DNA of 64,000 nt, taken from positions 27,068,001 through 27,132,000 of the forward strand of contig NC_135064.1 in assembly GCF_051401765.1 (NCBI RefSeq), given 5' to 3'. Position numbers and translations under genes: made by a program. Of this stretch, positions 11,901-25,334 are shown one piece after another. This DNA is from Calliopsis andreniformis. Its lineage: Eukaryota > Arthropoda > Insecta > Hymenoptera > Andrenidae. Within the stretch, counting starts at the first letter, position 1; every line of letters starts with the position of its first letter. Under the pieces are notes generated by a model. That model did no database searches and was not told where the DNA came from. It worked only from the letters and a program-made list of their open reading frames with translations.

Positions 11901-14900
11901 TACTGACCGTTTCATGGAAAATCCACAGCATTGTCGATAGGGGATATGAAATATCAGAAAATACTTGGATAGCTCGCATAACAATGCTTCATACTGCAGG
12001 TTCCCCTTTGTTTCCTGTAACAATGTTGCTGTATGCAACAGTGATTTTGAGACGGGGGTTGAGCATCAGTCGTAGATCGGTCGAAGCGTTCCAGTTCTCT
12101 TTGCTTGGAAAGCTCATCCTCCGGGGTGCAGACTGGCGAGTAATTAATTAAGGTAGAGACTTGTTCATGTAATTTTTATTACGCATGCAGTAACACGGGA
12201 AAGAACGGGATTATGTAATTGTAAGTTTCTGGTAGACTATACGTACTATTTTACTTACTCTGAGAATGAAGACAGAATGTTGGTTATGGATATTGAGATT
12301 CTTTCTAATCAGAATTTCACTAAACTGCCTAAAAAATCTGCTACTGAAGCTTAATCAGAAAATAGACAATAAATACTAGGAAACATCTTGTCTTATTAGA
12401 GATGCATTTATAATGGGACTTTTTACATGCAGTCAAGAATACATACAACTAATACGAAACTGCGTTTCATAAATCTTCTATTAATTACACTGTTGTTGTG
12501 TCCCTTTTTTGTTACACGGCGCGCTGTCAAATTGATTTCCTCCCCCACATCGTATTTCGTTAGGCGATCGAGGTTCCATGTCCTCCGTTTTTTACAGTAA
12601 AAAAAGTCTTTGGATGGAACGCGTTACCGTCGTTGCGTTATTCAACATGTCGGGATACGTTTCCACTGTACAGGGACGAATGACGATGCTACATTAACGT
12701 CTCCTCCTGTGGTCGTTCGTCCTGCAGGATCGTGAAAGTTTCAGGACGATCGGTCGTCCGTCCCACGCCTCGTATTTTACGTTTCCTTTTACGACGGCCT
12801 ACCAACGAAGTAATCGTATCTAAGGATTCGAATACATTGTTAATTGGGACTCATTAAAGCTCTCTCTATCTCGTCACACCTATTAACGAGTATTAGTGGG
12901 AAGGGTTGTGCGTGGGCTGAGCACGCTGGGCTGCGTGTTACGTGACTCGGCGGGCAACGAAAACTTTTCGAAATAGCAGAAGTGTGCCGTAACTGGATTG
13001 TCTTATCCGCGGCTAATATAATTACCACCTTTCGTTAATTCCGAGATCGTGGAAACTGAATGGAGAAACAATACCTCGCGAACCACTATTAGCCCTTCCT
13101 TTATTCCGCACGAGAAAGGGGTGCAGAAAGTTCCGATGGAATTGTTTCAAGAATATCGTTAAGACATAACCATTGATCCAACTCTGATTGCGTTTGTTTG
13201 GGTTAGAATGAGTAATGAGTAAGAAGAAGTGAATGTAAGTGAAGTATGAAGTGAATCGAAAAAGAGAAATGGTATTTTTTCGTTGAATTTTTATTTGAAG
13301 AGAAAATCAAGCTGGAAATTGTGTGGAATATACATCTGCCTGATCAATATTTGATCACTTTTACTTGTTTGACTATCATATTAGTATTATACGAGTTTAT
13401 GAGCTGTTTTAGCAAAATACCTAAATTTTTTGTCGAATCTAGAACAGCAGTGAACGTATCATTGGTATCGTCTAATTCACATTTCATGTAAAGTTCCCTT
13501 GGTCCTACAATCTTGATCCGATTCCGTGTAATTAGAGATCACTATCTGGAAAATGTCTTCCACCGTATTACATGAACAAAACACTAAGATCTCTGTAACC
13601 ATAGTTTAATTTAATCGATCAGTTCCGGGAGGAAAAACAGTTTGGAAGACATGGACGACTCGATGCAAACGTAATAGGGTTTAACTGCGCGACGATAATA
13701 CCAGCTGTTGGCCTATTAAGAGGCTTTCGAAAGAAGTTGAACTCTCGGATCTAATTTAGCATCATTAATTACAATTGTCGCCGTGGTCGTGGGAACGGTC
13801 AGACCGGGAGCGAACGTGACGAAAGCGCTTAGTAGACTAGTAACTTCTGTTGTTGGGATCACAATGGGCCAGGGTCTTAAGTGCAGAGAGGCCACAATGT
13901 ACTTTTTAGGAGCGCTGCCTTCAAAGTATAGATAGGAATAATTGGTTCGTTCGTAGACCTACCCCTAACGAAGTTAATTGCTTGATAGTTGTACGTTGGT
14001 TTAAATTTACCGTGGATGAGATTTTCTATCCTCAAGGATGAAAAACTTTCTCGTTTATGAGGCATAGTACACCAAACAGGAAGTTCGTTCGAAGTTTACT
14101 TATTTAAGGCAAATACGATTTTTAGTCTTCTATTATAGGTTTCAAGAAGCTTTCGATTAAGATAGGAAAAAATAGTCAATATGTACTGACTTCTGTCTGT
14201 AATCTCTGTCTTAACTGGTCCATGTTCCATAAAAACGACTTACATTTAAAATTAAAGATTGTGTTTGACTGAAACGCATTAAGAAATCACTAGTGAAGCA
14301 AAGATTTATATAATTGAATTCAGAATTGCAAGCAGACGATTCCAAAGGGTTTATTTTACTGTATACATGTACTCGGTGCATAATAGATAAAATCGGTTCA
14401 TCCTGGTGCATCGCGTCTTTCACCTCTTTCCACACTCTATTAAATTTCCAAGCAGCACAATCTCGGAAGTCGATAAAATAATTTCCTTTCATATACCTCC
14501 CTTCTGGAGAGCATTATGACGATGCCGCTCGCATTAATAATTCATAAGTCTCAACAAGATAATCCGATACGCGTTTAGCTTGGTAACCGCGATTCAATTT
14601 CCATTCGTTATTCATTGTTTCGCGAGATTGTCTCGCTTTGTACGTCCTACCAAGGTTCACCACCCCCTCGAGTCAAGAGTTTCCTCCCTGCCACGTTTTG
14701 ACATTCCCCTGCTGTCTCCTCCGCCCCGACGCAGACGCAGAACAAGAATTGAGATTCGTCAACGCACTCCTATGCCTCCATTCTCCGTTTTAACCCCTGC
14801 TGCCTCCTCTTCATCTCTTCTTCCCATGCTTCGTGGTGGCACGATCGCTGGTTAAGCAAATACAAGGGTGCACCTTGGTGAATTATTGCAGACGAGCCCT

Positions 14901-17900
14901 TAAATTCAAAACACGACCACGGAAAAACCGCAACAGTTGCTGTTTTTGCGCTGCGTTTTGCAGCACGTAAAGCTAAAATACACCGCTAATTTCGCATTCT
15001 TTTTCGATTCCACGCCGCCACGCTGCAACCCCCCGCTACGCTCGCCATTGTCGGAGATAAGGGCACTGTCATTCTTTCTATTTTTCGAAGATATTCTCGG
15101 TTACGTTCCCCGAGGTATTCTTTGTCTGCGTAAGAGTTAGTTGTAGTATTGCTATAGCATGTGCCACAATTTTCCATCACTGTTGCGGAAGTTTCTCCGA
15201 TTCCCAATGTTACTCTGTAATATTGTGTCTCAAATTTTCATTTTACTTTCTCCTACTGGGACGCTGTATCCATTTCCTTCACATTGTAGCTATACTTGAT
15301 CAAGTTCATGCAAATTCAGTTCGCTTGGTTCAGTTTCAATCCAGAATATCATTCGATGTATATTACGATAGTGTCTCATAAAACATGGATAACTCATTTT
15401 GCATTAAATGTTGGCATCTGCGTTGAACTAGTGATCCTCGTAGAACATCATTCATAAGAATCTCGTAAGATTTACGTTATCATCGTCTGCAAAAGTCTTA
15501 GTACTCAATCCACGCACACGCTCTACTCTGGCACTAGTCAATGAACTCACGCTCATCCTCACGAAGTCACTTATCCACCCCTAATGAGTTTACCACGGTT
15601 CGTGGTGCTAAATCGCTGCGTCAGAGGGTCGATTAAAAATAGCACAAGCGTGGATTTGCATAGGCGAAGTGGCAAAACGAACGAAAGGGGGCGCGAAATC
15701 CACGGCGACCGAAGCTGAAAACGCTCCCCCGCGGGAAGGGGTCTGCTGAAATTTTCAATTCACTTTAACGCTCGGAGGTCGCATAAATACGCGATGGCGC
15801 AGAATGCGAAATAGAAGTCGAGGCTGGGTGGTGGGTCGCGCGGGTGTGTGGCAGCGCGTGCGTGCATACAAATTCTGCTCTGTCGCTTCGTAATTACTGG
15901 CCAAGCAAAGGGGCGAGGTGCTCCTCGCTGGTCGTACCCTTTTCCAGCTTAGCTCTGGCTTACGCGAGCACACGGACCGCGTAACCTGCGCCACACCGCC
16001 GAGACGAAATTCGTCCTGTTTCTGCTCCAGCCCGCTCCTCACCCCGCACTCTTTCCGCGCCACTTCCGGCGACTTTCCTCCGGGCGGCATTAAATTATGT
16101 AAGAAATAAACAGCTCCACTCTCCGCTCTCGTGCATGCTCGCGTATCCGTTACGAAACATTCGCCAGACCTCCAGCGTGATTAAACTACGCTCCCGGTGT
16201 TTTGGCAGATTTTCAAGTGTCTACGTAGCACGCTTGCCAGTCGCGAAAGGGGCTCGCGGCTACACTCAAGGAACCGTGCGGCATTCTGCTTTGAACGAGC
16301 CTGCTCGCGCCAAGACACCCGTGGAATTGACCAACGTTGTAATTCTGTGGGAAATTTGAGGGTGAGAAAGTCGTGTGGATAGGCAGCTTAATTGATTCGT
16401 TATTTTCCTTTTCACTTTTTGTTTTGAACCGCTCGAACTACGGTATTTAGTTCTCCGCTATGGAGATCTATCTTTGGAAATCTGTCAGATTTCGAACCGC
16501 GGAAATTGAAATGCAACCAATAGCTTCTGCCATAAAGATCGAATCACTGTTACTTAATGGCTCGAAAAATATAGATTCTGGAATCCATATCGAGGGGAAT
16601 GACGAATCGGGAAAAAAAGAGACGTAGGTGAATGACGTTTCAATTTCAATAACGACGAGACAGGCGCAACGGTATTGCATTATACAAATAAAACATTGAC
16701 TTGAAATCGAAATCTGAATAGTATCTTGCTTCCATATTATGTTGCGATGCAATTGCGCTTGGATCTAATGCATAGAGTTAGCAGCGATGCGTTGTTCTAG
16801 CTTAATTAAATTCATGCATCGGATTTCCATAGATCCTGTTATCGATTCACTTGATCCTGAACATTTTATATCCGTTTCCACGGCGGGGTAAACATTGCCG
16901 AAAGGATACACGAGAATACCCATTGTACGCTGTCGATTCGAGCCTCTGACGGGGGAAATAAGTTTGGAGAAAAATATGAGCTGGTTGCTGGTAAAATTGT
17001 AGCAGTTAATGCGATGCTGTTACGCTGTTTTTGGGAATGCTGAACACCTGGGAATAAATTCGACCATTGAATGGGAAATTTGTGTGAATTCGTAAGTTCT
17101 CGACATATTTTATCGTCAATAGCCCAGCCCCAACATGTAGTTACGTAAATACTGATCTTTGTCCGAAAAGCTGGCTAAACATTCAACGCTTTTGGAGTAA
17201 TGAGCTTACAGCTTTGCGAGACATTGCAAAGTCATTTTTTACACCCTATCGGGTCTGATAGGAAAGCGACGAAATCCGACCAATCGAAAAAACCAAAATC
17301 CATAATAAGCAATCTCAGCCGTGACAGAACTCTCTCACATCTATTTTTCCTTTTCCAACGTCATAGAATGGTTCTCTCGTACCTGATCGAATTTTTCATT
17401 TATGCGACAATTTGCAAGACCACCAGAATTAGATTTGTACATATAAGTCAATCTCTGAAAGATTAACCACTCACGTCGACTCCTGTATTGGAAAATGTTT
17501 AAATATATCCAGAAAAAAGCGTCGTCTTTAAAATTTTTATTTGCGCAAATCGAACCGATTTAGCTTACCTTTTGACTTTTAGCGAATACAAGTAAAATCT
17601 ATTAAGGATGACTTTCTGTTGGTACTATATACGAAAATAGATTGTTTGATACCGAAACAGGAATAGAGGTATCGTTAAATTTTCAAGTAAATTTTCACAA
17701 ACTCCAGAGAAAATAGACCAGAGGTGAATAAACTTAACGGAAACTGAAGCAAGATAAAAACGATAGAACTAAGTATTATTCTTCCATCAGTTGCGAAAAT
17801 GCATCTTTCCGTAACCGAAGACGCTTAGTGCCCATCGCTCTACCTCCCACAGCTTTTCGGCATTAGATTACTATTTGCATTCCTTAGGATCTTCCTCCGT

Positions 17901-20141
17901 TCCCCTATTTACAAATGTATCGCTGTTTTGAGTTAGATAGTATGCACGATCATCCTGATAGAAGGTGTGTTCTTATTTCTTCAGCGTATCGATTGCGACC
18001 GCGACTGCATGTGTGCACTAGGAACAAGGATCAAGTACCATTTTCTCAAGATTTAAACTAACAGCTAGAAATGTCGCTTTCTCAACGAGTGGAACGAACA
18101 ATGTGTGCTAGTCGGGGCTTGTAAATAGAGAGGAAGATCGTGAGAAATTTTCTTCTACGTCGCTACCTCAATTTACCGTGTTTAAAGCTAGCAGTACGTG
18201 AACAGTTCGCGTCTGCCGGGTAATTCTCGCGAATCGACCGATTCTAAACGTCACTTAGTGTCCCGCGTTTTCTATATACCATGTGAAGGCAAATTCCATG
18301 TATAATTCTTTGCATATAAAGTTCCCTCCTATAATCTGTATTTTAATTGATCAGAGAAATTGTATTAAATGAAAGAAATTATAGGTATAAGTAGGAGAAG
18401 GAATCAAATAGCTTCAAAGAGGACTAGTACTGTATGGTCTTGAAGGTCTTCTGAAAATTGAAACTATTTTTCTGGCTTTATTTTGTATTTGCTTAATCCT
18501 TTAGATATTTAAAATAATGAATACTGTTCTAGTTCAACTTCCCTTTAACGACAGTAGTATTTGAAACTCAATCAAGCTAAGTATCGATACAGTTATCTTG
18601 AACAATTCGAAAACGAAACGAAGTATCGAAACATGAATTAAAGCTGGTTCCCGAATTTTGGAGACCGTCCAATCGGTCACTTTGGAATCGCCACGCTGCA
18701 TGCAATCACTTTAACGTAGGTAGGTAAATCAGGGCAGAGTTTCAATTGCGGGAAAACCACTCATTCTGACAGGATGGACTGTGATACCAGGTCAAGATGC
18801 GGCTTCATTGTGCGAGAATCGAGTCATAATTGAAAGCGCGAAAGAGTGGAAGCGTGAGGAAGCTTCACACGGTGCTCATCCTGTTCCGCTAGTCGCGTGT
18901 CAGACCGCAAAATCAACTGGCGCGTTCCACTGTGACGCGTTCAGCTTGAGCGTAAATCGTGCAGTCCCCGTGGCGGTGTTTTCGAGTGCTGGAAAATGGA
19001 CCCTGAAAGCTCGGCAAACACAGGAAGTCAAAGGACCGACTCGAGCTACCAATTGCCGGAAATCGACTGCCGTTGCGCATCTCGGAACTTGCTGCGCAAC
19101 CATTTCAGACGAAAAACGCGCGCACCGTGTCGCGATCGAATGCCTAAGTGTCCCGTGATTCCGCTCAATTTTCTTTTTTTTTTCTTTTTCGTCCTTTCGG
19201 ACTAATCACTCGTCCCGCGTCGAGATTCGCGCGCTGCTGTCGATTCTCCCTCACTTTTTTCGCTTGTTCTCGTTCAGCGATAAAGGCAGACTGAGATTCG
19301 ATTAACATTCGAGTTCGCAAATGGGCCAGGCGGAAAGCGCGATAATTCGGTTATATTGCTTGGCGTGGAATTTCAGCGAGAGATGACCGTTATAATAAAA
19401 AACAAATGGAAATTCATGTCGCAGAGGTTATCCAGTGGAGTGCTTTGGAGAATATTGAAACGATGTTTTGCAGACATTCCCGCAGATACCGACAAGTGTC
19501 AAATCAATTTTGAGATAAAGGATGAGTTACAAATTAGCAAGGAACACCTTTCTGTGTTACTAAAACTGGGAGTGAATAATTTAAAGGTAGTAATGCAAGG
19601 ATTACTGGCAAGTTCACCAACTCTTCACTTATTAATATCCTTTATCTCTCATGAAAATGAATAATTCAAGGACATGGCACAAGGATAAGAGAGTTTGAAC
19701 ATATCTTAGGAAGAATATGATAACTTGAGGCTATTTTCAAATTAGCTTGAAATTTTTACCTATATATAACTTCATATTGCTACATAGTATTTCGTAAAAG
19801 AATTGAAAAAATAATACAATAATTGCTCGTTTGTAAAAGGAAGTAAATGTTTTTTGAGAAGTAGGTACTGCACTTCAGCAAGCAATAGAATCACCTGTAG
19901 ACTACTTCACTATTCAAAGCATTAAAATCTTTTTTCTTCTTCGAATCCACCAGCTGATCAAGCTCCACCCTATCAAAATTACTTCGCCTTGCATCTCAAT
20001 ATTACTGTCTTCAAGCATTTCTTAGACCACAGCTAGCAAAAGACTTAGACAATCAGAAGATCGAGTCAGGCGAGGTACCCAGTGTATTGAATATTCAGGA
20101 TTTCACAGGATACGCGTCCTCAGTCGCTAACGATTCCGAAT
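8979..20141. other. long non-coding stretch
   Basis: Eleven kilobases without a supportable gene. Frames reach 144 codons (10,780-11,214, minus), but this one is overlapped by + strand frames of 105 and 126 codons in the same GC-richer patch, so none is preferred. A 14-bp palindrome (TGTAAGTACTTACA) lies at 10,653-10,666. A T-rich tract lies at about 19,169-19,190. GC-richer islands occur near 9,440-9,560, 15,600-16,130 and 18,780-19,150. No transposon ends, tRNA or known miRNA were recognised. Confidence 0.55.
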
Positions 20142-20939
20142 TCAAGATGCTTCGACCATCTCCGAATATTCCGAGCTGCGGGATTGCATTAACGCGTCGA
20201 AATCAGGAAATAGGGAGCCAGCGGTAGTGCAAAAGACCGCACGTGCGCAAACCGTACAACTATTTTTCGATCGTGTGCGCTCTCCCTTCCCTTTTTTCAT
20301 CCTTTTCCTCTTTTTCATCCCAATGATCTCGCGAAGGAAATGGCAGCGTCGGCCGACCGCGGCAGAAATTTCATTAGCACCGTCCCTCGGTATCCGCAGC
20401 TGGTTTCGCCTTGTCGGCCCGAGGAATATGAAAGGAGCGAGGACCATTGTCATTCCGAAGCGGCGGTAAAAGGTAGAACGACGGAAAAGAAGCGGATGGA
20501 AAGCAGTGCCGCGAGAACCGGGGCGAGGAACTGTACAGCGCACCGGTAAAGTAATATAAACGAGAGGATTATCGGCCGAGCTCTCTCGCGTTTCTTCGTC
20601 CGCGAGCGTTAAACGCACCCTCTTTCCATCCCTCTCCGCCTCTTCATCGCTCTTGCCCGCTCTTCTCCTATCCCGCGGCTTATCTACGGAGGTTCTTCTC
20701 GTAAACTTTTCAAGGGTTTCTCTTTTCCATCCTGTACATTCCGTGACCGCCTTTCCCTGCACCTTCTTCTTCTTCTTTACCCTCTCCAGAAACCAGCAAT
20801 CTGAAATACTGAAATTCAGGGGCGACCGAGGATTACTCGATATGCACCGCGATAACAGAGACACGTACACCGATTTAGCTTCCGAAAGCTGCCTGCCTGA
20901 TAGCCGTGTCCGTTCACAGGCTTGTTGTTGCGAGGGCAT
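20142..20939 (-). CDS. longest ORF of the window, hypothetical
   Basis: A 265-codon frame runs from ATG (20,939) to TGA. It is by far the longest in the window, but I recognise no domain. The product is very basic and low in complexity. It has a lysine run (KKKKK, encoded by a CTT/TTC repeat on the + strand near 20,764-20,780), then a charged Arg/Lys/Glu stretch (DRRRAGKSDEEAERDGKRVR), a short mixed region, and another basic run (MKKRKRMKKGKGERTRSK) before a Cys-containing tail. There is no signal peptide or membrane span. The region is GC-rich, which lowers stop-codon frequency, and + strand frames of 80 and 136 codons overlap it. It could be a disordered-protein exon, part of a transcript's untranslated region, or a chance frame. 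I rate a real gene as unlikely but not excluded. Confidence 0.15.
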   Translation of the reverse strand: MPSQQQACERTRLSGRQLSEAKSVYVSLLSRCISSNPRSPLNFSISDCWFLERVKKKKKVQGKAVTECTGWKRETLEKFTRRTSVDKPRDRRRAGKSDEEAERDGKRVRLTLADEETRESSADNPLVYITLPVRCTVPRPGSRGTAFHPLLFRRSTFYRRFGMTMVLAPFIFLGPTRRNQLRIPRDGANEISAAVGRRCHFLREIIGMKKRKRMKKGKGERTRSKNSCTVCARAVFCTTAGSLFPDFDALMQSRSSEYSEMVEAS

Positions 20940-21063
20940 CAGATTTTTGTGCGCCAGTCGACGAGAAATAGTGGGAATTTGGGAGAACGATCGATCGACG
21001 GTAGCCCCGCTTTTGGGTGAAATTCTCGTCGGCAGTTCCGCGAGCAGCGTGCATCAGGGTTGA

Positions 21064-24000
21064 GAGCTCAGAGGATTACTGAGCTAAGTAGGCAGCAAAA
21101 CAACCATGTGAACTATTACACAGCAATGTAGTGTACTGCTATAATAATTAACTGGAAGTTAAACGCGATGCCGAAATTTTCGCGAGTTGCTGTGTCAAAG
21201 GTCGTTGTACTTTTTCCCTTGAGAAACGACCCCCTTGACGGAGTTCGCGTTGAAGCTATGGGAGAAGCCTTCTAATCTCGAACACCTGCACCCTTCATAA
21301 CTTCCTCATCCGATCAATTCCCGATAATCCGGGAAAATGAAAACACGGAAGCTCGACGTTCAAGTAGCAGCAGTGACTGCAAAAAAGGTAATCCGGTGCT
21401 GTAGGCGCTGGGTTTATAGACGCGTGGCTCACCCGTAAATCCAGGAAACGTTAAACGTTTGTGATAGGATCGGGATTGATCTCGTGTTTCGAATATAAGA
21501 GTTGGTGGGTGGGAATTAACTAGTGTTGTTGTTGTGGGATTCTCTGGGGGTTGATGAATAGAATAATGTTATAATTTAGTTACTATGTAGATAATTCCTT
21601 ATAGCGAAAAATATTTGGTGAAAAGTACAAGCTTCATCCTAGTAATGTATGTTTCCACCACGTTTTCTGTGTTTTATTGGCACGAGCCATTTCAAAGCTT
21701 CAGACTTGTAAATAGTTTTACATCTTTCAAGTAATCACATATTAAAAATTTTTTGTTTCGCATTTGTACTTCAAAAATATATAAATAGAATAGTAATATA
21801 ATAATAATATAATAAAAGTATAATAATATACAGCACACATTTACAATATAAATCATAAATTATAAATCTGGGGCTTCCCTAAGGTCTAGTACCTAACTAT
21901 ACGACAAGAGATTAGAGATACAAACTACAGACTTCCAACATGACCCTCGTGTAGCATAAGCTCCTCTTTAATACCGAATTTCGAGATCGTAGCAACTAAA
22001 GACTACATTGTAGACTGAGATTGTATTACAAAATTTATTGCAAAAAGCTGACGATCGCAATGACTTCAAAGACTTTTAAGAAAGCTCCGTTTTATTAAGA
22101 GTCCCATTACCACATAACGATCATCGAAATTCAACCCTCTCCAATTAATTTGCTACACCGAGAACTCTGAGTGGCTGATAAGCCAGCGCTACGAAGAATG
22201 ATGAAATCAGACTGCTCAGGGAAGCGTAGCGCAAATTCCATTTATTCTCGCTGAAACTAGACGGAGGAAAGAGTGCACTACGTTTCATTTGCTCCTCTTA
22301 AAATTACCGCGCGAAAAATATCTCGGAGCATGGTTCTTAGATCTCGTTTCGTCGGTCCGCGTCGAGGTGGAAGCAATTTTGGAACTTCTGAAAGCCGAGG
22401 TATTTTCTCTTTCTCGAACTGAAAGGACCCTCTCACGTAGCTGATCTCTCCTGGAACTTCAAAATTCTCTATTCCCCAGCTTTCTTCCGACCTCTCGAAA
22501 CAGATCCTAGTGTCGGTCTATCAGGAAGCAGCATTTTCTCCTGCGAGCAGGAAGGAATCCACGCCACGGCTCCTCTCGCCGAGGATTTTAATTCATTCTA
22601 ACGATACGTTCGCGAATAGGCAGGGACGTGAATACGCCATCGTAACAGGGGAAGGATAAGCAGCACGTGCGAAAGCTCGAAGGAAAAAAGGTGGACCAAG
22701 AAGAGAGGCGAAAAACGGTTGCATAAAAAGGCGGCGCGGAGTGTTCTTACGCGGCTCTTTATCGTAATTTTTTTCGAAAACTCGAGGATTCTCTTGGTAA
22801 CCGGTGCTCTCTGGAAACTTACTCGAAATTACTCGAACAGCGCACCGTCGCAGCCTCTTGTCGGATTCGCAAACGGTTATTGCCGGCTTCCGCGCTCGAC
22901 CCGAGGAAACCGAAACGTCCCTGTGTCGTCTAATTGTCTGCCGCCATCGCCGAACGGGAATTTTCGACCGCGAATGGTATTTCTAGCGGAACAACGAATT
23001 CGTAAACGCGGACCATGCCGTATTTACATTTCAAAAACAATATTTACACTTTAGATTTCGCTTATACTCCACGTACGTCGTGAACATATTTCGTTGGATG
23101 GCAATTTCGAAATTGACTTATGAGATCATTCCTGAAAGACGCATTCATTCCTCGTGTATGTAATCTGCAGGATTAATTTCTTGGTAATGGAGGACAGGGG
23201 ATGTGTGTAGGCAGTTGGGAAGGTTGGAGGAACAATTGTGACCATTCTATATTATAATGTTAATACCATAAGTTACTGTGGCGAGGGTTGACGGAAATAT
23301 TTACATTCGTGATTATATATTCGTGGAACGGAAGCCATCCTGAAGGATGCAGCATGCTTACGAGCTACTGGTTCGTATCTGATTCTGGAAATATTTGATA
23401 ACAGAGATTATGAAATGTATAAATATTGTTCATATAATTAGATACTCCTGTTATTAAAGTAGGAGTTGCATGTACCTTCTTATACAACAGCCAAATAATT
23501 GAATAGAAGCCATCAAAAGTCTCGATCTTGCTTTTTGCCTATAATTTATGGTTTAATTACCTTTCATTTACCTTCCAATATCTCTCATTTCTTTTTAATT
23601 ATTCCTTATTATAAGTTCGTTCGAATTGGAAGGAAGGAAATGATATCGCGCGGTAACAGTAAAGGATGACGATGCGCAAACATTTATGAGAGCAAATTTA
23701 GTATTACATCGCTTGAATCCCAACTCGCGGTGCTTTGCATATTAAATCGCGGAAATTAGGTCGTTCTATGATCGGTTCCTCGAGGTTTCCTGCATTATTA
23801 ATAAGTCTGTGAAAATTTTCTCCGTTTCCGTGAACGGTATCACTCTCGAAGTCAAGAAGCAAAGCAGTCAGATGGAACTTTCTATAGCAGCGAAGGGTGG
23901 AACGTGGAATCTTCGTAAACTTTCCTCGAGCATCTAGCGAGTTAGCTCGGGGAAGTTTAAATTCGGCGCGCTGTGTCGCGACATCGAAACAATGATGCGT

Positions 24001-24786
24001 AAACGGAGCTACGTGTGAAACGGAACACAGTTGTTAATGCATTCGAGTTTCGAGAGCATCCTCTTAGGAATTCTCCAGGCTTGAGTTCGCGAGCGATATC
24101 TTTCTCAAAATCCCTCAATTGACTGATTTGCTTAATTAAACTGAAGAAGTCGAGGTCGCGGAAATTGGCGTATTATTACGGTAGAGATCCCGCAAGTTCT
24201 TGTCGACACAAATTTATGAGTCATGCTCTTGTTTGCTAATTCTAGTTAATTTATAACACTTAAAGTCTCCACCATTTCCCGCGCACTGATTCTGCAGCAC
24301 CGAATGATTATTTAAGTAGAACAGGTAAACGTATATTCAGTCACCTCTCGACAAGGTAGAATCTGTGCTACTGAGGGGTCAAGAATATGACCTTAGATCG
24401 CCAAGCGCACTAGTTACGTATATTTCAAAAGCCCTTTATTAAAAACTCGGGTATCTCCGGAATAATTAATTTGCAGATCTATGTTCGTTAAAACTTTTCC
24501 GTTTCCCTTTCACGGACTTCATGAACCTCGCTCGAATGCATCTGAAGAGAGCTGCATTGTGCTTCACAAAAGCGTAAAGCTATTTTCCATCAGTAATCCG
24601 CCGAACACGTCAATTAATCATTATTAAACAAACACGCACCGCGAGTATCGTGATCCTCCCGTTAGTGGCGCTCGTTATCTGCCTTCTAAAGTGATAACAA
24701 AAGCTTGCCCGCGCAGGCTCGGTCTACACACATTCCAGTTACGCAGTTTCCACGGTAATAAGGCTGCAAGTGAGCGTTAATGAACG
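21064..24786. other. non-coding stretch with AT microsatellite
   Basis: No gene supported. An ATA/TAA-rich tract lies at about 21,776-21,832. On the minus strand near 21,370-21,390 there is a good acceptor-like sequence (CCTTTTTTGCAG), but the following 90 bases lack a convincing donor. The frame at 22,719-23,054 (111 codons, +) has no recognisable domain. Confidence 0.5.
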
Positions 24787-25334
24787 CGTGGCTAACATGG
24801 GAGAAGAAAAAACGAAAGGAAGGGAACAAGGGGAAGAAATATGTGAAGTCTGTGGGGCAGGCAGAACAGACGGAACAGGCGGAACTTGTCGCTTCTGATT
24901 CCTTCCGCTTTATATGGGAGAGAAAACCGGGTCAAGAAAATGCAGCGGAAAAATTCGTCTCTGCCTACGTAGACAGGGGAGATTTTCTTCTCGAAGGGGT
25001 AGGAACTGGGCCGGCCGTCTCGTTATCGAATACTCACGTTCCATTTTCTTTTGCCGCTGTCGGTGGCTCGGCGACTGGCAGCTAAAGAGAGCACGGGGTA
25101 GAGCGAGGGCGAGAAGAGGAGAGAAGGGAAACAGGGGTTGGAGCGGCAGGAGACCTTCGGCCCGAAAAATATTCTCGGGGTCTCCTTTGAGCATGCCACG
25201 AGAAATTCAAGGAACGACAGAACGAAAGGACGAGGACGGGGGGAAGAGGGGACGGGGGAGGTTAGAGAAATCGAGGGGGCTAGAATGCAAGGGGTAGAAA
25301 GCTGGTGAGGCGAGCGGAGAGAGGGAGGGTAGTC
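24787..25334 (+). repeat. polypurine, G-rich tract
   Basis: The + strand is strongly purine-biased for roughly 550 bases, with stretches such as GAGAAGAGGAGAGAAGGG. A cluster of G-runs lies near 25,238-25,277 (six, four and five Gs close together, then five Gs 16 bases later). The bias keeps several frames open on both strands (94-127 codons), so these are not good gene evidence. Such tracts can form triplex or G-rich structures. Whether this one does is not known. Confidence 0.5.

Noticed and set aside
25238..25277. G-quadruplex on the + strand
   Set aside because: Only three close G3+ runs. The fourth is 16 bases away, beyond the usual loop limit.
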